From: Pseudomonas asiatica
GTDB lineage: Bacteria; Pseudomonadota; Gammaproteobacteria; Pseudomonadales; Pseudomonadaceae
NCBI RefSeq assembly: GCF_040214835.1
Contig: NZ_CP157874.1
Location: 3,042,001 to 3,106,000, forward strand
Direction: 5' to 3'
DNA length: 64,000 bases
The notes below the pieces were generated by a model. It was not told the origin of the DNA. It saw only the letters and a program-made list of their open reading frames with translations, and made no database searches. Both the position numbers and the translations under genes were made by a program. Each line of letters starts with the position of its first letter. Position 1 is the first letter of the stretch. Shown here one piece after another: positions 33,967 through 44,735 of this stretch.

Positions 33967-35142
33967 TCAGGCGGGCGCGAGCCAGCGCTCTGCCAGCGCG
34001 CCCCAGTAGGCGGCGCCGGTCAGCAGGATGTCGTCGTTGAAGTCGTAGGCCGGGTTGTGCACCATCGGCCGCGATACGCCATTGCCGATGAACAGGTAGG
34101 CGCCGGGGCAGCGTTGCAGCATCCAGGCGAAGTCTTCGCTGCCCATCAGCTTGCGGGTGTTGCCATCCACTGCCTCGGCACCGAGCAATTCCACTCCCAC
34201 CTGCCGGGCGAAGGCGTTTTCCGCGGCATGGTTGACCAACACCGGGTAGGCCGGGCGGTGTTCGATGGTGGCGCTGCAGCCAAAGCTCTCGGCCTGGCTG
34301 ACGATAATCGCCCGCACCCGCTCCAGGGTCTGCGCCCGCACCTCGGCGTTCAGCGCGCGCAGGCTCAGGCGCAGCAGCGCCTGCTGCGGGATCACGTTGG
34401 CCGCTTCGCCGGCCTGCAAGGCGCCGACGGTAACCACGGCCGCCTCCTGCGCATCGATATTGCGCGCCACCACGGTTTGCAGGGCCATCACCACACTGGC
34501 CGCCGCCACCAGCGGGTCGACGGTCAGGTGCGGCATCGAGCCATGGCCGCCAACCCCGTCGAGGGTCACCGTGAGCAGGTCTTGCGAGGCCATCATCGGC
34601 CCTTCGCGGAAGCCCAGGTGCCCCGCCGGCAGCCCGGGCATGTTGTGCATGCCGAACAGTGCATCGCAAGGGAAGCGCTCCAGCAAACCATCGGCCAGCA
34701 TCGCCTCGGCACCACCCTGGCCCTCTTCGGCCGGCTGGAAGATCAGTGTCAGTGTCCCGTCGAACTGCCGGGTCGCCGCCAGGTAGCGCGCGGCGCCAAG
34801 CAGCATGGTGGTATGCCCGTCATGGCCGCAGGCGTGCATGCAGCCCTGGTGCTGGCTGCTGTACGCGGCGCCGGTAGCCTCGTGGATGGGCAGCGCATCC
34901 ATGTCGGCGCGCAGGCCCAGGCGGCGTGGGCTGCTGCCATTGCGCAGTACGCCGACCACGCCGGTCCTGCCGATACCGGTGTGCACTTCATAGCCCCATT
35001 CTTCGAGCAGTCGGGCAACCAGCGCCGAAGTGCGGCTTTCTTCGAAGCCCAGTTCCGGGTGAGCGTGGATATCGTGACGGATTGCGTGCAGGTCGCTGGC
35101 CACATCGTTCAGCCAGGCCAGGATGTGCTGATGTCGGGACAT
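33967..35142 (-). CDS. M20-family amidohydrolase, hippurate hydrolase-like
   Basis: A 391-residue zinc/manganese amidohydrolase. Metal ligands appear in CMHACGHDGHTTMLL (about residues 97-110), AEEGQGGAEAML (Glu-Glu near 137) and a GSEDFAWML C-terminal site. HPELGFEESRTSALV near the N-terminus is typical for the hippurate/indole-acetyl-amino acid hydrolase group. It would release an amino acid from an N-acyl amino acid. AGGAGA lies ahead of the ATG. It is the first gene of the operon that continues with transporter, amidase and IclR regulator. Confidence 0.9.
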   Translation of the reverse strand: MSRHQHILAWLNDVASDLHAIRHDIHAHPELGFEESRTSALVARLLEEWGYEVHTGIGRTGVVGVLRNGSSPRRLGLRADMDALPIHEATGAAYSSQHQGCMHACGHDGHTTMLLGAARYLAATRQFDGTLTLIFQPAEEGQGGAEAMLADGLLERFPCDALFGMHNMPGLPAGHLGFREGPMMASQDLLTVTLDGVGGHGSMPHLTVDPLVAAASVVMALQTVVARNIDAQEAAVVTVGALQAGEAANVIPQQALLRLSLRALNAEVRAQTLERVRAIIVSQAESFGCSATIEHRPAYPVLVNHAAENAFARQVGVELLGAEAVDGNTRKLMGSEDFAWMLQRCPGAYLFIGNGVSRPMVHNPAYDFNDDILLTGAAYWGALAERWLAPA

Positions 35143-35344
35143 GTAGAGTCTCCTTGCGCGGGTGGATTCCCGTTCTTGTTGTTCGCCTTGAGGTCACGAC
35201 GGGTGAGGCAGGTCGTGCTTGGCTGACAGATAAGCGCGAGGAAGCTGGGAGCACAATCGAATCTGGTTTCACACGGTGGAACACAAAGTCGTGCCTTTGC
35301 TGTTACCTTGAACGCACTGTTCAGCCAAAGCCAAGGACTGCGTC

Positions 35345-37861
<2,517 letters not shown>

Positions 37862-37862
37862 C

Positions 37863-38070
37863 GCCTGCACCGGCCTCTTCGCGGGTAAACCCGCTCCCAC
37901 AGGTACTGCACAGCTTGCAAGATCTGTGGTGAACCTCTAGCTCCCACAGGTACTGCACAGCTTTGCAAGATCTTTGGTGAACCTCTGGCTCCCACAGGTA
38001 CTGCACAGCTTGCAAGATCTGTGGTGACCCTGTGGGAGCGGGTTTACCCGCGAAGAGGCCGGTGCAGGCT
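37863..38070. repeat. REP pair around three 47-48 bp direct repeats
   Basis: Outer facing REP arms (GCCTCTTCGCGGGTAAACCCGCTCCCACAGG ... CCTGTGGGAGCGGGTTTACCCGCGAAGAGG) enclose three direct copies starting at 37894, 37941 and 37989. Each carries CTCCCACAGGTACTGCACAGC, TTGCAAGATCTGTGGTGA and a partial arm. It looks like a REP pair whose spacer has been amplified. Confidence 0.92.
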
Positions 38071-38114
38071 GTAGACTGTTTTTTTGCAACGGCCGCTGAA
38101 GTACAGTCTGCCCC

Positions 38115-39764
38115 ATGGACAAATACGCCCCCCGCCAGTGGCTCCCCCACGAAAAACCCAGCCTGCCGGGCTCCCCCTCCACGCCCCTGCACACGCCCGC
38201 CAAACGCCTGGCCTACGGCGTGGTCGGGCTGCTGGTGGCGATCACCGGTGGCCTGGGCAACGCGCTGGTCACCGCCAACCTTGTGTTCCTGCAAGGAGCG
38301 CTGGGCGCAACCACGGCGGAAATGGCCTGGTTGCCGGCCGCCTACGTGATGACCAACGTGTCCATCAACCTGCTGCTGGTGAAGTTCCGCCAGCAATTCG
38401 GCCTGCGCGCGTTCACCGAGGTGTTCCTGGTGCTCTATGCCCTGGTCACCTTCGCCCACCTGCTGGTAAACGACCTCAATTCGGCCATCGCCGTGCGGGC
38501 AGCGCATGGCATGGTCGGTGCCGCGCTCAGCTCGCTGGGGCTGTACTACATGATCCAGGCGTTCCCGGCGCAATGGCGGCTGAAGGCGATGGTGCTTGGC
38601 CTGGGCGCCTCGCAGCTGGCGTTGCCGCTGGCGCGGATCTTCTCCGAAGACCTGCTGCAGATCGCCGAATGGCGCGGCCTGTACCTGTTCGAACTGGGCC
38701 TGGCGCTGGCCGCGCTGGGCTGCGTGCTGATGCTCAAGCTGCCCCCCGGTGACCGCTTCAAGACCTTCGAGCCGCTGGACTTTCTCACCTTCTCGCTGAT
38801 GGCCAGCGGCACCGCGCTGCTGTGCGCCGTGCTGTCACTCGGGCGTATCGACTGGTGGCTGGAGGCGCCCTGGATCGGCATGGCCCTGGCGGCCTCGATC
38901 GCGCTGATCTTCAGCGGCCTGGCCATCGAGCACAACCGCCAGAACCCGCTGCTGATGACCCGCTGGCTGGGCAGCGGCGCGATCATTCGCCTGGCCCTGT
39001 GCGTGGTGCTGATTCGCATGGTCACCTCGGAGCAGTCCACCGGGGCGGTCGGCTTCCTGCAGGCGCTGAACCTGGGCAGCGAGCAGATGCGCACGCTGTA
39101 CGCGGTCATGCTGCTGGGCGCGGTGGCCGGCCTGGCCAGCAGTGCCTTCACCATCAACCCCAACCACCTGGTGATCCCGCTGTTCATCTCGCTGCTGGCC
39201 ATGGCCACCGGCGCCTTCATGGACAGCAGTTCGAGCAACCTCACCCGCCCGGCACAGATGTACCTCAGCCAGTTCCTGCTGGCGTTCGGCAGCACCTTCT
39301 TCCTCGGCCCGTCCATGGCCCTTGGCATCAGCCATGTGCGCGCCAACCCGCGCAACCTGGTGAGTTTCTCGGTGCTGTTCGGCATCTGCAACAACCTCGG
39401 CGGCCTGATTGGCGCGGCACTGCTGGGCACCTTCCAGACCTGGCGGGAAAAATTCCACTCCAGCCACCTGATGGACCGCCTCAGCTACCTGGAACCCTTG
39501 GTCACGGCCCGTGTGCAAAGTGGCGGTGCCGGCTACGGCGGCATCATCGCCGACCCGGCCCTGCGCAGCGAAGCCGGCATGCGCCTGCTGGCCAGTGCCG
39601 CCACCCGCGAGGCGAATATCATGGCCTACAACGATGTGTTCGTGCTGATCGGCAGCATCGCTATTCTGACCATGATCTGGATCTGCATCCGTAGCACCTG
39701 GCTCTGGCACACCAAACGCCGGGCCATTTCCCCTGACTCCACCCCCGGCGCGCCCACCCGATGA
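38115..39764 (+). CDS. DHA2-family multidrug MFS transporter (EmrB-like)
   Basis: A 549-residue inner-membrane transporter with about 14 hydrophobic segments, the size and plan of the EmrB/FusB-type DHA2 family. Stretches such as RLAYGVVGLLVAITGGLGNALVTANLVFLQGALG and AFGSTFFLGPSMALGISHV fit. A long soluble loop lies at residues 450-500. Its stop overlaps the HlyD-type gene by 4 bp, so the two form one pump. No outer-membrane channel gene is nearby. Substrates are unknown. The region right upstream is the REP cluster, so the promoter must lie within or beyond it. Confidence 0.88.
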   Translation: MDKYAPRQWLPHEKPSLPGSPSTPLHTPAKRLAYGVVGLLVAITGGLGNALVTANLVFLQGALGATTAEMAWLPAAYVMTNVSINLLLVKFRQQFGLRAFTEVFLVLYALVTFAHLLVNDLNSAIAVRAAHGMVGAALSSLGLYYMIQAFPAQWRLKAMVLGLGASQLALPLARIFSEDLLQIAEWRGLYLFELGLALAALGCVLMLKLPPGDRFKTFEPLDFLTFSLMASGTALLCAVLSLGRIDWWLEAPWIGMALAASIALIFSGLAIEHNRQNPLLMTRWLGSGAIIRLALCVVLIRMVTSEQSTGAVGFLQALNLGSEQMRTLYAVMLLGAVAGLASSAFTINPNHLVIPLFISLLAMATGAFMDSSSSNLTRPAQMYLSQFLLAFGSTFFLGPSMALGISHVRANPRNLVSFSVLFGICNNLGGLIGAALLGTFQTWREKFHSSHLMDRLSYLEPLVTARVQSGGAGYGGIIADPALRSEAGMRLLASAATREANIMAYNDVFVLIGSIAILTMIWICIRSTWLWHTKRRAISPDSTPGAPTR

Positions 39765-40894
39765 CCGACGACACCCGCACCACGACCACCACTGCCATCG
39801 CCGAAACCCCGGAAGGCGCCACGCCGCCCAGCGAGCCGACCAGCCCGGTGCGTTCGCGGCGGGTGCGGATCCTGTCGTCGATCAGCTTCGCCTGCGTGGC
39901 CCTGGCCGGCATCCTGCTGGTGCTGTATGCCTGGCGCCTGCCGCCATTCAGCAGCGCCATCGAAAGCACCGAGAACGCCCTGGTGCGCGGCCAGGTGACC
40001 ATCATCGGGCCGCAGCTGAGCGGCTATATCGTCGATGTGCCGGTGCATGACTTCCAGTTCGTCAAGGCCGGCGACCTGCTGGTGCAACTGGACGACCGCA
40101 TCTACAAGCAACGCCTGGCCCAGGCCATCGCCCAGCTGCAGCAACAACAGGCGGCCCTGGCCAACAACCTGCAGCAGCGCAACAGTGCCGAAGCCACCAT
40201 TGCCCAGCGCCAGGCCGCCATCGGCGATGCCGCCGCCCAGGCAACCAAGGCCAGGGCCGACCTCGGCCGCAACCAGGCGCTGGTCAGCGATGGCTCGGTG
40301 TCGCGGCGCGATCTGGACCTGGCCCGGGCCAGCGAAGCCGCTGCGGTCGCCAGCCTGGCCCAGGCCAAGGCGGCACTGGAAATCGCCCGCCAGGACCGCG
40401 AAACCGTGGTGGTCAACCGGGCCGCGCTGGAGGCCTCGGTGGAAAACGCCAAGGCCGCCGTGGAGCTGGCCCGCATCGACCTCGACAACACCCGCGTCAC
40501 CGCTCCGCGCGACGGCCAGCTGGGGCAGATCGGCACGCGCCTGGGTGCCTATGTCAATTCCGGTGCGCAGTTGATGGCGCTGGTGCCCGACACCCTGTGG
40601 GTGATCGCCAACATGAAGGAAACCCAGATGGCCGATGTGCGCATCGGCCAGCCGGTGAGTTTCACCGTGGATGCGCTGAACCACCTGAAGCTGCATGGGC
40701 ACGTGCAGCAGATCTCACCGGCCACCGGCTCGGAGTTCGCCTTGTTGCAGGCGGACAATGCCACCGGCAACTTCGTCAAGATTGCACAGCGCATACCGGT
40801 GCGGATCACCGTGGATGCCGACCAGCCGGAGGCTCGGCGCCTGCGGCCGGGGATGTCGGTGGTGGTCAGTATCGATACTCGCAGCCAGGATTGA
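39761..40894 (+). CDS. HlyD/EmrA-type membrane-fusion protein
   Basis: A 377-residue periplasmic adaptor. After a Thr/Pro-rich N-terminal cytosolic part comes a single membrane helix (ISFACVALAGILLVLYA, about residues 40-60), then a lipoyl-like half (VRGQVTIIGPQLSGYIVDV...VKAGDLLVQLDDR), a long alpha-helical hairpin rich in Q and A (105-215), and the closing DNTRVTAPRDGQLGQIGTRLGAYV. It bridges the DHA2 transporter to an outer-membrane channel of the TolC type encoded elsewhere. The overlap (ATGA) couples it to the transporter. Confidence 0.9.
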   Translation: MTDDTRTTTTTAIAETPEGATPPSEPTSPVRSRRVRILSSISFACVALAGILLVLYAWRLPPFSSAIESTENALVRGQVTIIGPQLSGYIVDVPVHDFQFVKAGDLLVQLDDRIYKQRLAQAIAQLQQQQAALANNLQQRNSAEATIAQRQAAIGDAAAQATKARADLGRNQALVSDGSVSRRDLDLARASEAAAVASLAQAKAALEIARQDRETVVVNRAALEASVENAKAAVELARIDLDNTRVTAPRDGQLGQIGTRLGAYVNSGAQLMALVPDTLWVIANMKETQMADVRIGQPVSFTVDALNHLKLHGHVQQISPATGSEFALLQADNATGNFVKIAQRIPVRITVDADQPEARRLRPGMSVVVSIDTRSQD

Positions 40895-40905
40895 TGTTGT
40901 TGCCA

Positions 40906-41003
40906 CTGGCCTCTTCGCGGGTAAACCCGCTCCCACAGGTTCACCACAGGTCTTGAAAACTGTGCAATACCTGTGGGAGCGGGTTTACCCGCGAAGAGGC
41001 CAG
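40906..41003. repeat. Inverted pair of REP elements
   Basis: Facing GCCTCTTCGCGGGTAAACCC and GGGTTTACCCGCGAAGAGGCC arms. The centre (TTCACCACAGGTCTTGAAAA, then CTGTGCAATACC) is the reverse complement, with changes, of the spacer in the tandem repeats at 37.9 kb. Confidence 0.9.
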
Positions 41004-41036
41004 CGAAGATCATGCAGAGATGCCGTCTTGCCATGA

Positions 41037-41065
41037 TTGCGCCGCTCTAGCCCGTAGGTTCTAAT
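41037..41065 (+). promoter_or_regulatory. Sigma-70 promoter candidate for the lipoprotein gene
   Basis: TTGCGC (41037-41042) and TCTAAT (41060-41065), spaced 17 bases, lie 43 bp before the lipoprotein ATG and after the REP pair. Confidence 0.5.
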
Positions 41066-41108
41066 CGCGCACGACCCGTTTGCCTTTGTCACTCAAGGAA
41101 GTGTCACC

Positions 41109-41702
41109 ATGTACAGGAAGATCGTGCCGCTGGCGCTGTTGGCAACCCTGGCCGGTTGCCCGAACAGCGAGGACACCAGCGAGGCCAGTTTCCAGAAGGC
41201 CGCCCAGGCCTACCTCGATACCCAGTACCCGCACTGCTTCGTCATCAGTTCATTCCCGACCAAGACCCAGGACTTCGATCTCCATGGCACCAACAAGGCG
41301 TTGCATGCCCTGGCCCAGGTAGGTGTGGTCAGCGAAAAGGAGATCTCGCGCACCGAGGTGCCCGCCCGCCTGTGGCAAGCGGCACGCACAGACATCTACT
41401 ACGCCTACGACCTCACCGACGAAGGCCGCAAGTACTACAAGGCGGATAACGGGCTGTGCTTCGGCAAGGCGCAGGTCACTGCCATCGAGCAGTTCAGTGA
41501 ACCGAGCGAGGCGACCGGGCAGAAGATGTCGAATGTGACCTATGCCTACAAGATCACTGGGTTACCGGCGTGGGCCGGGGATGATGGGGTCAAGGCCAGC
41601 ATTGCCGAACTGGGCAAGGCGGTGGCCAGTAATGACACGCCGCTCAAGGAAACCCGGGCGATGGTGCTGACCAGCCAGGGGTGGCGGTTGCAGGAGAAAT
41701 AG
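41109..41702 (+). CDS. Predicted lipoprotein
   Basis: A 197-residue protein with a lipoprotein signal peptide: KIVPLALLATLAGC, where LAGC is the lipobox and Cys 16 the lipidation site. The residue at +2 is Pro, not Asp, so outer-membrane sorting is likely. The mature part has one Cys in TQYPHCFVIS and another in NGLCFGKAQV, possibly forming a disulphide. No known family was recognised. It stands alone between two REP pairs, so is probably a single-gene transcript. Confidence 0.8.
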   Translation: MYRKIVPLALLATLAGCPNSEDTSEASFQKAAQAYLDTQYPHCFVISSFPTKTQDFDLHGTNKALHALAQVGVVSEKEISRTEVPARLWQAARTDIYYAYDLTDEGRKYYKADNGLCFGKAQVTAIEQFSEPSEATGQKMSNVTYAYKITGLPAWAGDDGVKASIAELGKAVASNDTPLKETRAMVLTSQGWRLQEK

Positions 41703-41747
41703 CCGTTTGCCGGGCATGCCTCCCGCCGGGTTGGTTGATGCTGGACC

Positions 41748-41865
41748 TTGTAGGAGCGGCCTTGTGTCGCGAAAGGGCTGCAAGGCAGCCCCAGCAATTT
41801 GTGCATCTGTGCTGATGCCTTGGGGCTGCTTTGCAGCCCTTTCGCGACACAAGGCCGCTCCTACA
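41748..41865. repeat. Inverted pair of second-type REP elements
   Basis: Facing copies of TGTAGGAGCGGCCTTGTGTCG with inner GGGCTGCAAGGCAGCCC, and a CAATTTGTGCATCTGTGC spacer. It separates the convergent lipoprotein and AEC carrier genes. Confidence 0.9.
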
Positions 41866-41911
41866 CTAGTCCGCGCAGGTTAGAAGTTGATGCAAGGAGG
41901 CTGGCAATGGC

Positions 41912-42787
41912 TTACATCCACCAGGCCAGCACCACCGGCAACCAGGCAAACGACAGCACCGTGGAACACATCACCAGGTTCGCCACCTGCTCCGGTTCGC
42001 GGTTGGCGCGCACCGCCATCAGGTAGTTGAACACCGCCACCGGCATCGCCGACTGCACCACCAGCACCGCACGCTCCAGGCTGCCCATGCCCAGCGCCGC
42101 ACCTACCGCCCAGCCCACGGCAGCCCCCAGACCAATGCGCAAACCGCCCAGCAGCATGCCGCTGCCCACATGGCGCAGGCGAATGCTGGCCAGCGACACA
42201 CCCAGTGTCAGCAACATCAGCGGGATGGTCATGCCGCCCAGCAGGTCTGCGGTATTGGCCAGCCAGCGCGGCAACTCGAAATCGAGAAAGATGATCGGCA
42301 TGGCGCCGGCCAGGCTGATCACGATGGGGTTGCGCAGTAATGCCTTGAGCGAAGCCGCAGTACCGGAAATGGCCATGCCGAGGGTGAACTGCACGATCGA
42401 CAGGGTCAGGAAGAACGCCACTGCCAGGGCCAGGCCGTGTTCGCCAAAGGCGTACAGGCTGATCGGCAGGCCCATGTTGCCGGTGTTGGGGAACATGAAC
42501 GCCGGCAACAGCACACGCCAGTGCATGCCCGAAGCGCGGCACACCAGCAAGCCGGCCAGGGCCATGCCCAAGGTGCACAGCAGGCAGGCCATGGCCATGC
42601 TGGTGAAGGCGGTCGGGTCCAGTTCGGTGCGGCTGAGCGTGGACAGCACCAGCGACGGGGTGCCGACGGTCATCACCACCCGGGCGATGAATTCGGTGGG
42701 GTAGTCCAGGCCCTTGCGGGCCCAGGCATAGCCGATGCCGGCGACGATGAAAACCGGGGCCAGGACGGCGAACAGCGAAGCGAACAT
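41912..42787 (-). CDS. AEC-family (auxin efflux carrier-like) transporter
   Basis: A 291-residue, roughly 10-helix membrane protein. The N-terminus LFAVLAPVFIVAGIGYAWARKG and FPNTGNMGLPISLYAFGEHG near residue 100 are typical of the AEC/malonate-transporter family. Known bacterial members move malate, malonate or other acids, so this may too. The frame extends to 43105 in other-looking sequence, but ATG 42787 gives the family N-terminus. It is divergent from the MFS gene at 43.1 kb. Confidence 0.85.
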   Translation of the reverse strand: MFASLFAVLAPVFIVAGIGYAWARKGLDYPTEFIARVVMTVGTPSLVLSTLSRTELDPTAFTSMAMACLLCTLGMALAGLLVCRASGMHWRVLLPAFMFPNTGNMGLPISLYAFGEHGLALAVAFFLTLSIVQFTLGMAISGTAASLKALLRNPIVISLAGAMPIIFLDFELPRWLANTADLLGGMTIPLMLLTLGVSLASIRLRHVGSGMLLGGLRIGLGAAVGWAVGAALGMGSLERAVLVVQSAMPVAVFNYLMAVRANREPEQVANLVMCSTVLSFAWLPVVLAWWM

Positions 42788-43117
42788 GGGGGCCTTCCTT
42801 GGGGGTGAGCCCCGCATTATGCCGCAGTCTGCGGGCTTGCCGGCGATTGGGCCGCACAGCGGCCCCGGGATGTCCGCCCAAGACGCATTCGTGTCGCCCA
42901 CAGACTGCGGCGTCTCGTCGCACACCCAAGCCCCTTGGGCAAAACCGCGCAAGCCCGTAGAATCGCGCTTCCTTTTCGCCCGTCGCCTTGAACGGTGGCA
43001 ACCGGCAGCGTCGCATCCAGCCCAGGCACATCCGTGCAGCCCCTCGGCCCCGTTCGGGTCGAGCCGGTGTGCGCGTCCGAAAAGGCGCTCATTCCGCTCA
43101 TCCAACTAGAGGTACGT
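42788..43117. promoter_or_regulatory. 330-bp divergent gap with a long leader
   Basis: The gap between AEC and MFS genes contains no credible gene. A plus-strand sigma-70 pattern TTGGGC (42935-42940), 17 bases, TAGAAT (42958-42963) would start a transcript near 42970, leaving a leader of about 150 bases before the MFS start. I recognise no known riboswitch in it. Confidence 0.5.
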
Positions 43118-44422
43118 ATGTCTCCGCGTTTGCTGGCCATGGCGCTGGCGCCCCTGCTCGGGCTGTTCATCATTGCCCTGGGCAACGGCTTCATGTCTTC
43201 CCTTACCACCCTGCGCCTGGGCGCTGCCGGCGAGTCGGCCACCACCATCGGTGTGGTTTCCTCGACCTACTTCATCGGCCTGACCCTGGGTGCCATCTTC
43301 AACGACCGGCTGATCCTGCGCATCGGCCATATCCGCGCCTATACCAGCTTCGCCTCGCTGATCGCCGTGACCATCCTGCTGCAAGGCCTGTTCTACGACG
43401 TCACCTGGTGGTCGGTGCTGCGCCTGATCAACGGCTGGGCGGCGGTGGGCGTGTTTCTGGTGATCGAAAGCTGGCTGCTGCTGGCCGGTGACGCCAAGAT
43501 CCGCGGCCGCCTGCTGGCGCTGTACATGATCGCCTTCTACGGCGCCGGGGTCATCGCCCAGGCCGGCCTTGGCGAAATCACCCACATGGGTGACACCGCA
43601 CCGTTCATGCTGGCCGGCGTGCTCGCCGCCCTGTCGGTACTGCCCATCGTGATCCTGCCGCGGGTGTCGCCGCTGCTGGACCAGGTCGAACCGCTCAAGC
43701 CGCGCCAGTTGCTGGGCGTTGCGCCATCGGGCCTGGTGGGCTGCTTCGGTTCGGGTGTGGCCATTGCCGGCATCTATGCCTTGCTGCCGCTGTACCTGCA
43801 GCGCATCGGCCTGGATGTGGGCGAGGTCGGCAACATGATGGCCTGGGTGATTCTTGGTGCCATGCTGCTGCAATACCCGGTCGGACGCTGGTCCGACCGC
43901 AAGGACCGCCAGGATGTGCTGATCGCCCTGGCCGCGCTGTGCGTGCTGCTGTCGCTGGTGACGGTGTTCCTGCCGTCGGACTCGATCCTGCTGCCGGCGA
44001 TGCTGTTCCTGCTAGGTGGTGGCGTGTTCACCCTGTACCCGGTGGCGGTCAGCCATGCGGCCGACCGGGCGCCATCGGATGCACTGGTGCCGATGATCCA
44101 GGGCCTGCTGCTGATCAACTCGCTGGGTTCGGCCATGGCGCCGGTGGCCATTTCGCCGATGATGACCGAGTTTGGCGAGGCCGGGTTGTTCTGGGCCTTT
44201 GCCGTGGTCAACCTGGCCATGGTGTGCTTCTTCATGTGGCGTCGTGGCAAGCGCCCGGCGGCAGAGCACCCGGCCCCGTTCACCGCTTCGACCACCTTCT
44301 CGCCGACCGGTGCCGAGCTGCGGGTGACCGAAGACCTGATGCATGCGGCGCAGGAGCACCCGCCGCTGGAGCCGGTGGAGAGTGCTGCGCCAGCGCAGGC
44401 GCAGCGTTCAGAATCGCATTGA
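43118..44422 (+). CDS. MFS transporter with an acidic C-terminal tail
   Basis: A 434-residue 12-helix major facilitator protein. MALAPLLGLFIIALGNGFMSSL begins helix 1; loop 2-3 reads FNDRLILRIGHIRAY and loop 8-9 GRWSDRKDRQDVLIA. It resembles the YcaD-type group of MFS carriers of unknown substrate. After the last helix (FAVVNLAMVCFFMWRRG) comes a Pro/Glu/Ala-rich cytosolic tail of about 60 residues. ATG 43118 follows AGAGGT; the extended frame to 42995 is rejected. Confidence 0.85.
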   Translation: MSPRLLAMALAPLLGLFIIALGNGFMSSLTTLRLGAAGESATTIGVVSSTYFIGLTLGAIFNDRLILRIGHIRAYTSFASLIAVTILLQGLFYDVTWWSVLRLINGWAAVGVFLVIESWLLLAGDAKIRGRLLALYMIAFYGAGVIAQAGLGEITHMGDTAPFMLAGVLAALSVLPIVILPRVSPLLDQVEPLKPRQLLGVAPSGLVGCFGSGVAIAGIYALLPLYLQRIGLDVGEVGNMMAWVILGAMLLQYPVGRWSDRKDRQDVLIALAALCVLLSLVTVFLPSDSILLPAMLFLLGGGVFTLYPVAVSHAADRAPSDALVPMIQGLLLINSLGSAMAPVAISPMMTEFGEAGLFWAFAVVNLAMVCFFMWRRGKRPAAEHPAPFTASTTFSPTGAELRVTEDLMHAAQEHPPLEPVESAAPAQAQRSESH

Positions 44423-44426
44423 CTCC

Positions 44427-44712
44427 GGGGGCTGCCCTGCAGCCCTTTCGCGACACAAGGCCGCTCCCACAGGGACCTCATCAGCTGAAGGAATGCGCCA
44501 TACCTGTGGGAGCGGGCGCGCCCGCGAACACCGGCGTAGCCGGTGCCATCCACCGCGTCGCTTGCTTCGCGGGCATGCCCGCTCCCACAGGGGCCTCACC
44601 AGCAGAAGGAATGTGCCGTACCTGTGGGAGCGGGTTTACCCGCGAACACCGGCATAGCCGGTGCCATCCACCGCGTCGCCTGCTTCGCGGGTAAACCTGC
44701 TCCCACAGGGGC
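44427..44712. repeat. REP cluster with two 118-bp units
   Basis: A half second-type REP (44427-44473) is followed by two units starting at 44503 and 44621, 118 bp apart, with the same core and the same GAAGGAATGCGCCATAC-like spacer as the five-unit array at 10.6 kb. It fills the gap between the convergent MFS and kguD genes. Confidence 0.92.
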
Positions 44713-44735
44713 CGCGCAGGTTTGTTGATCTGGCT

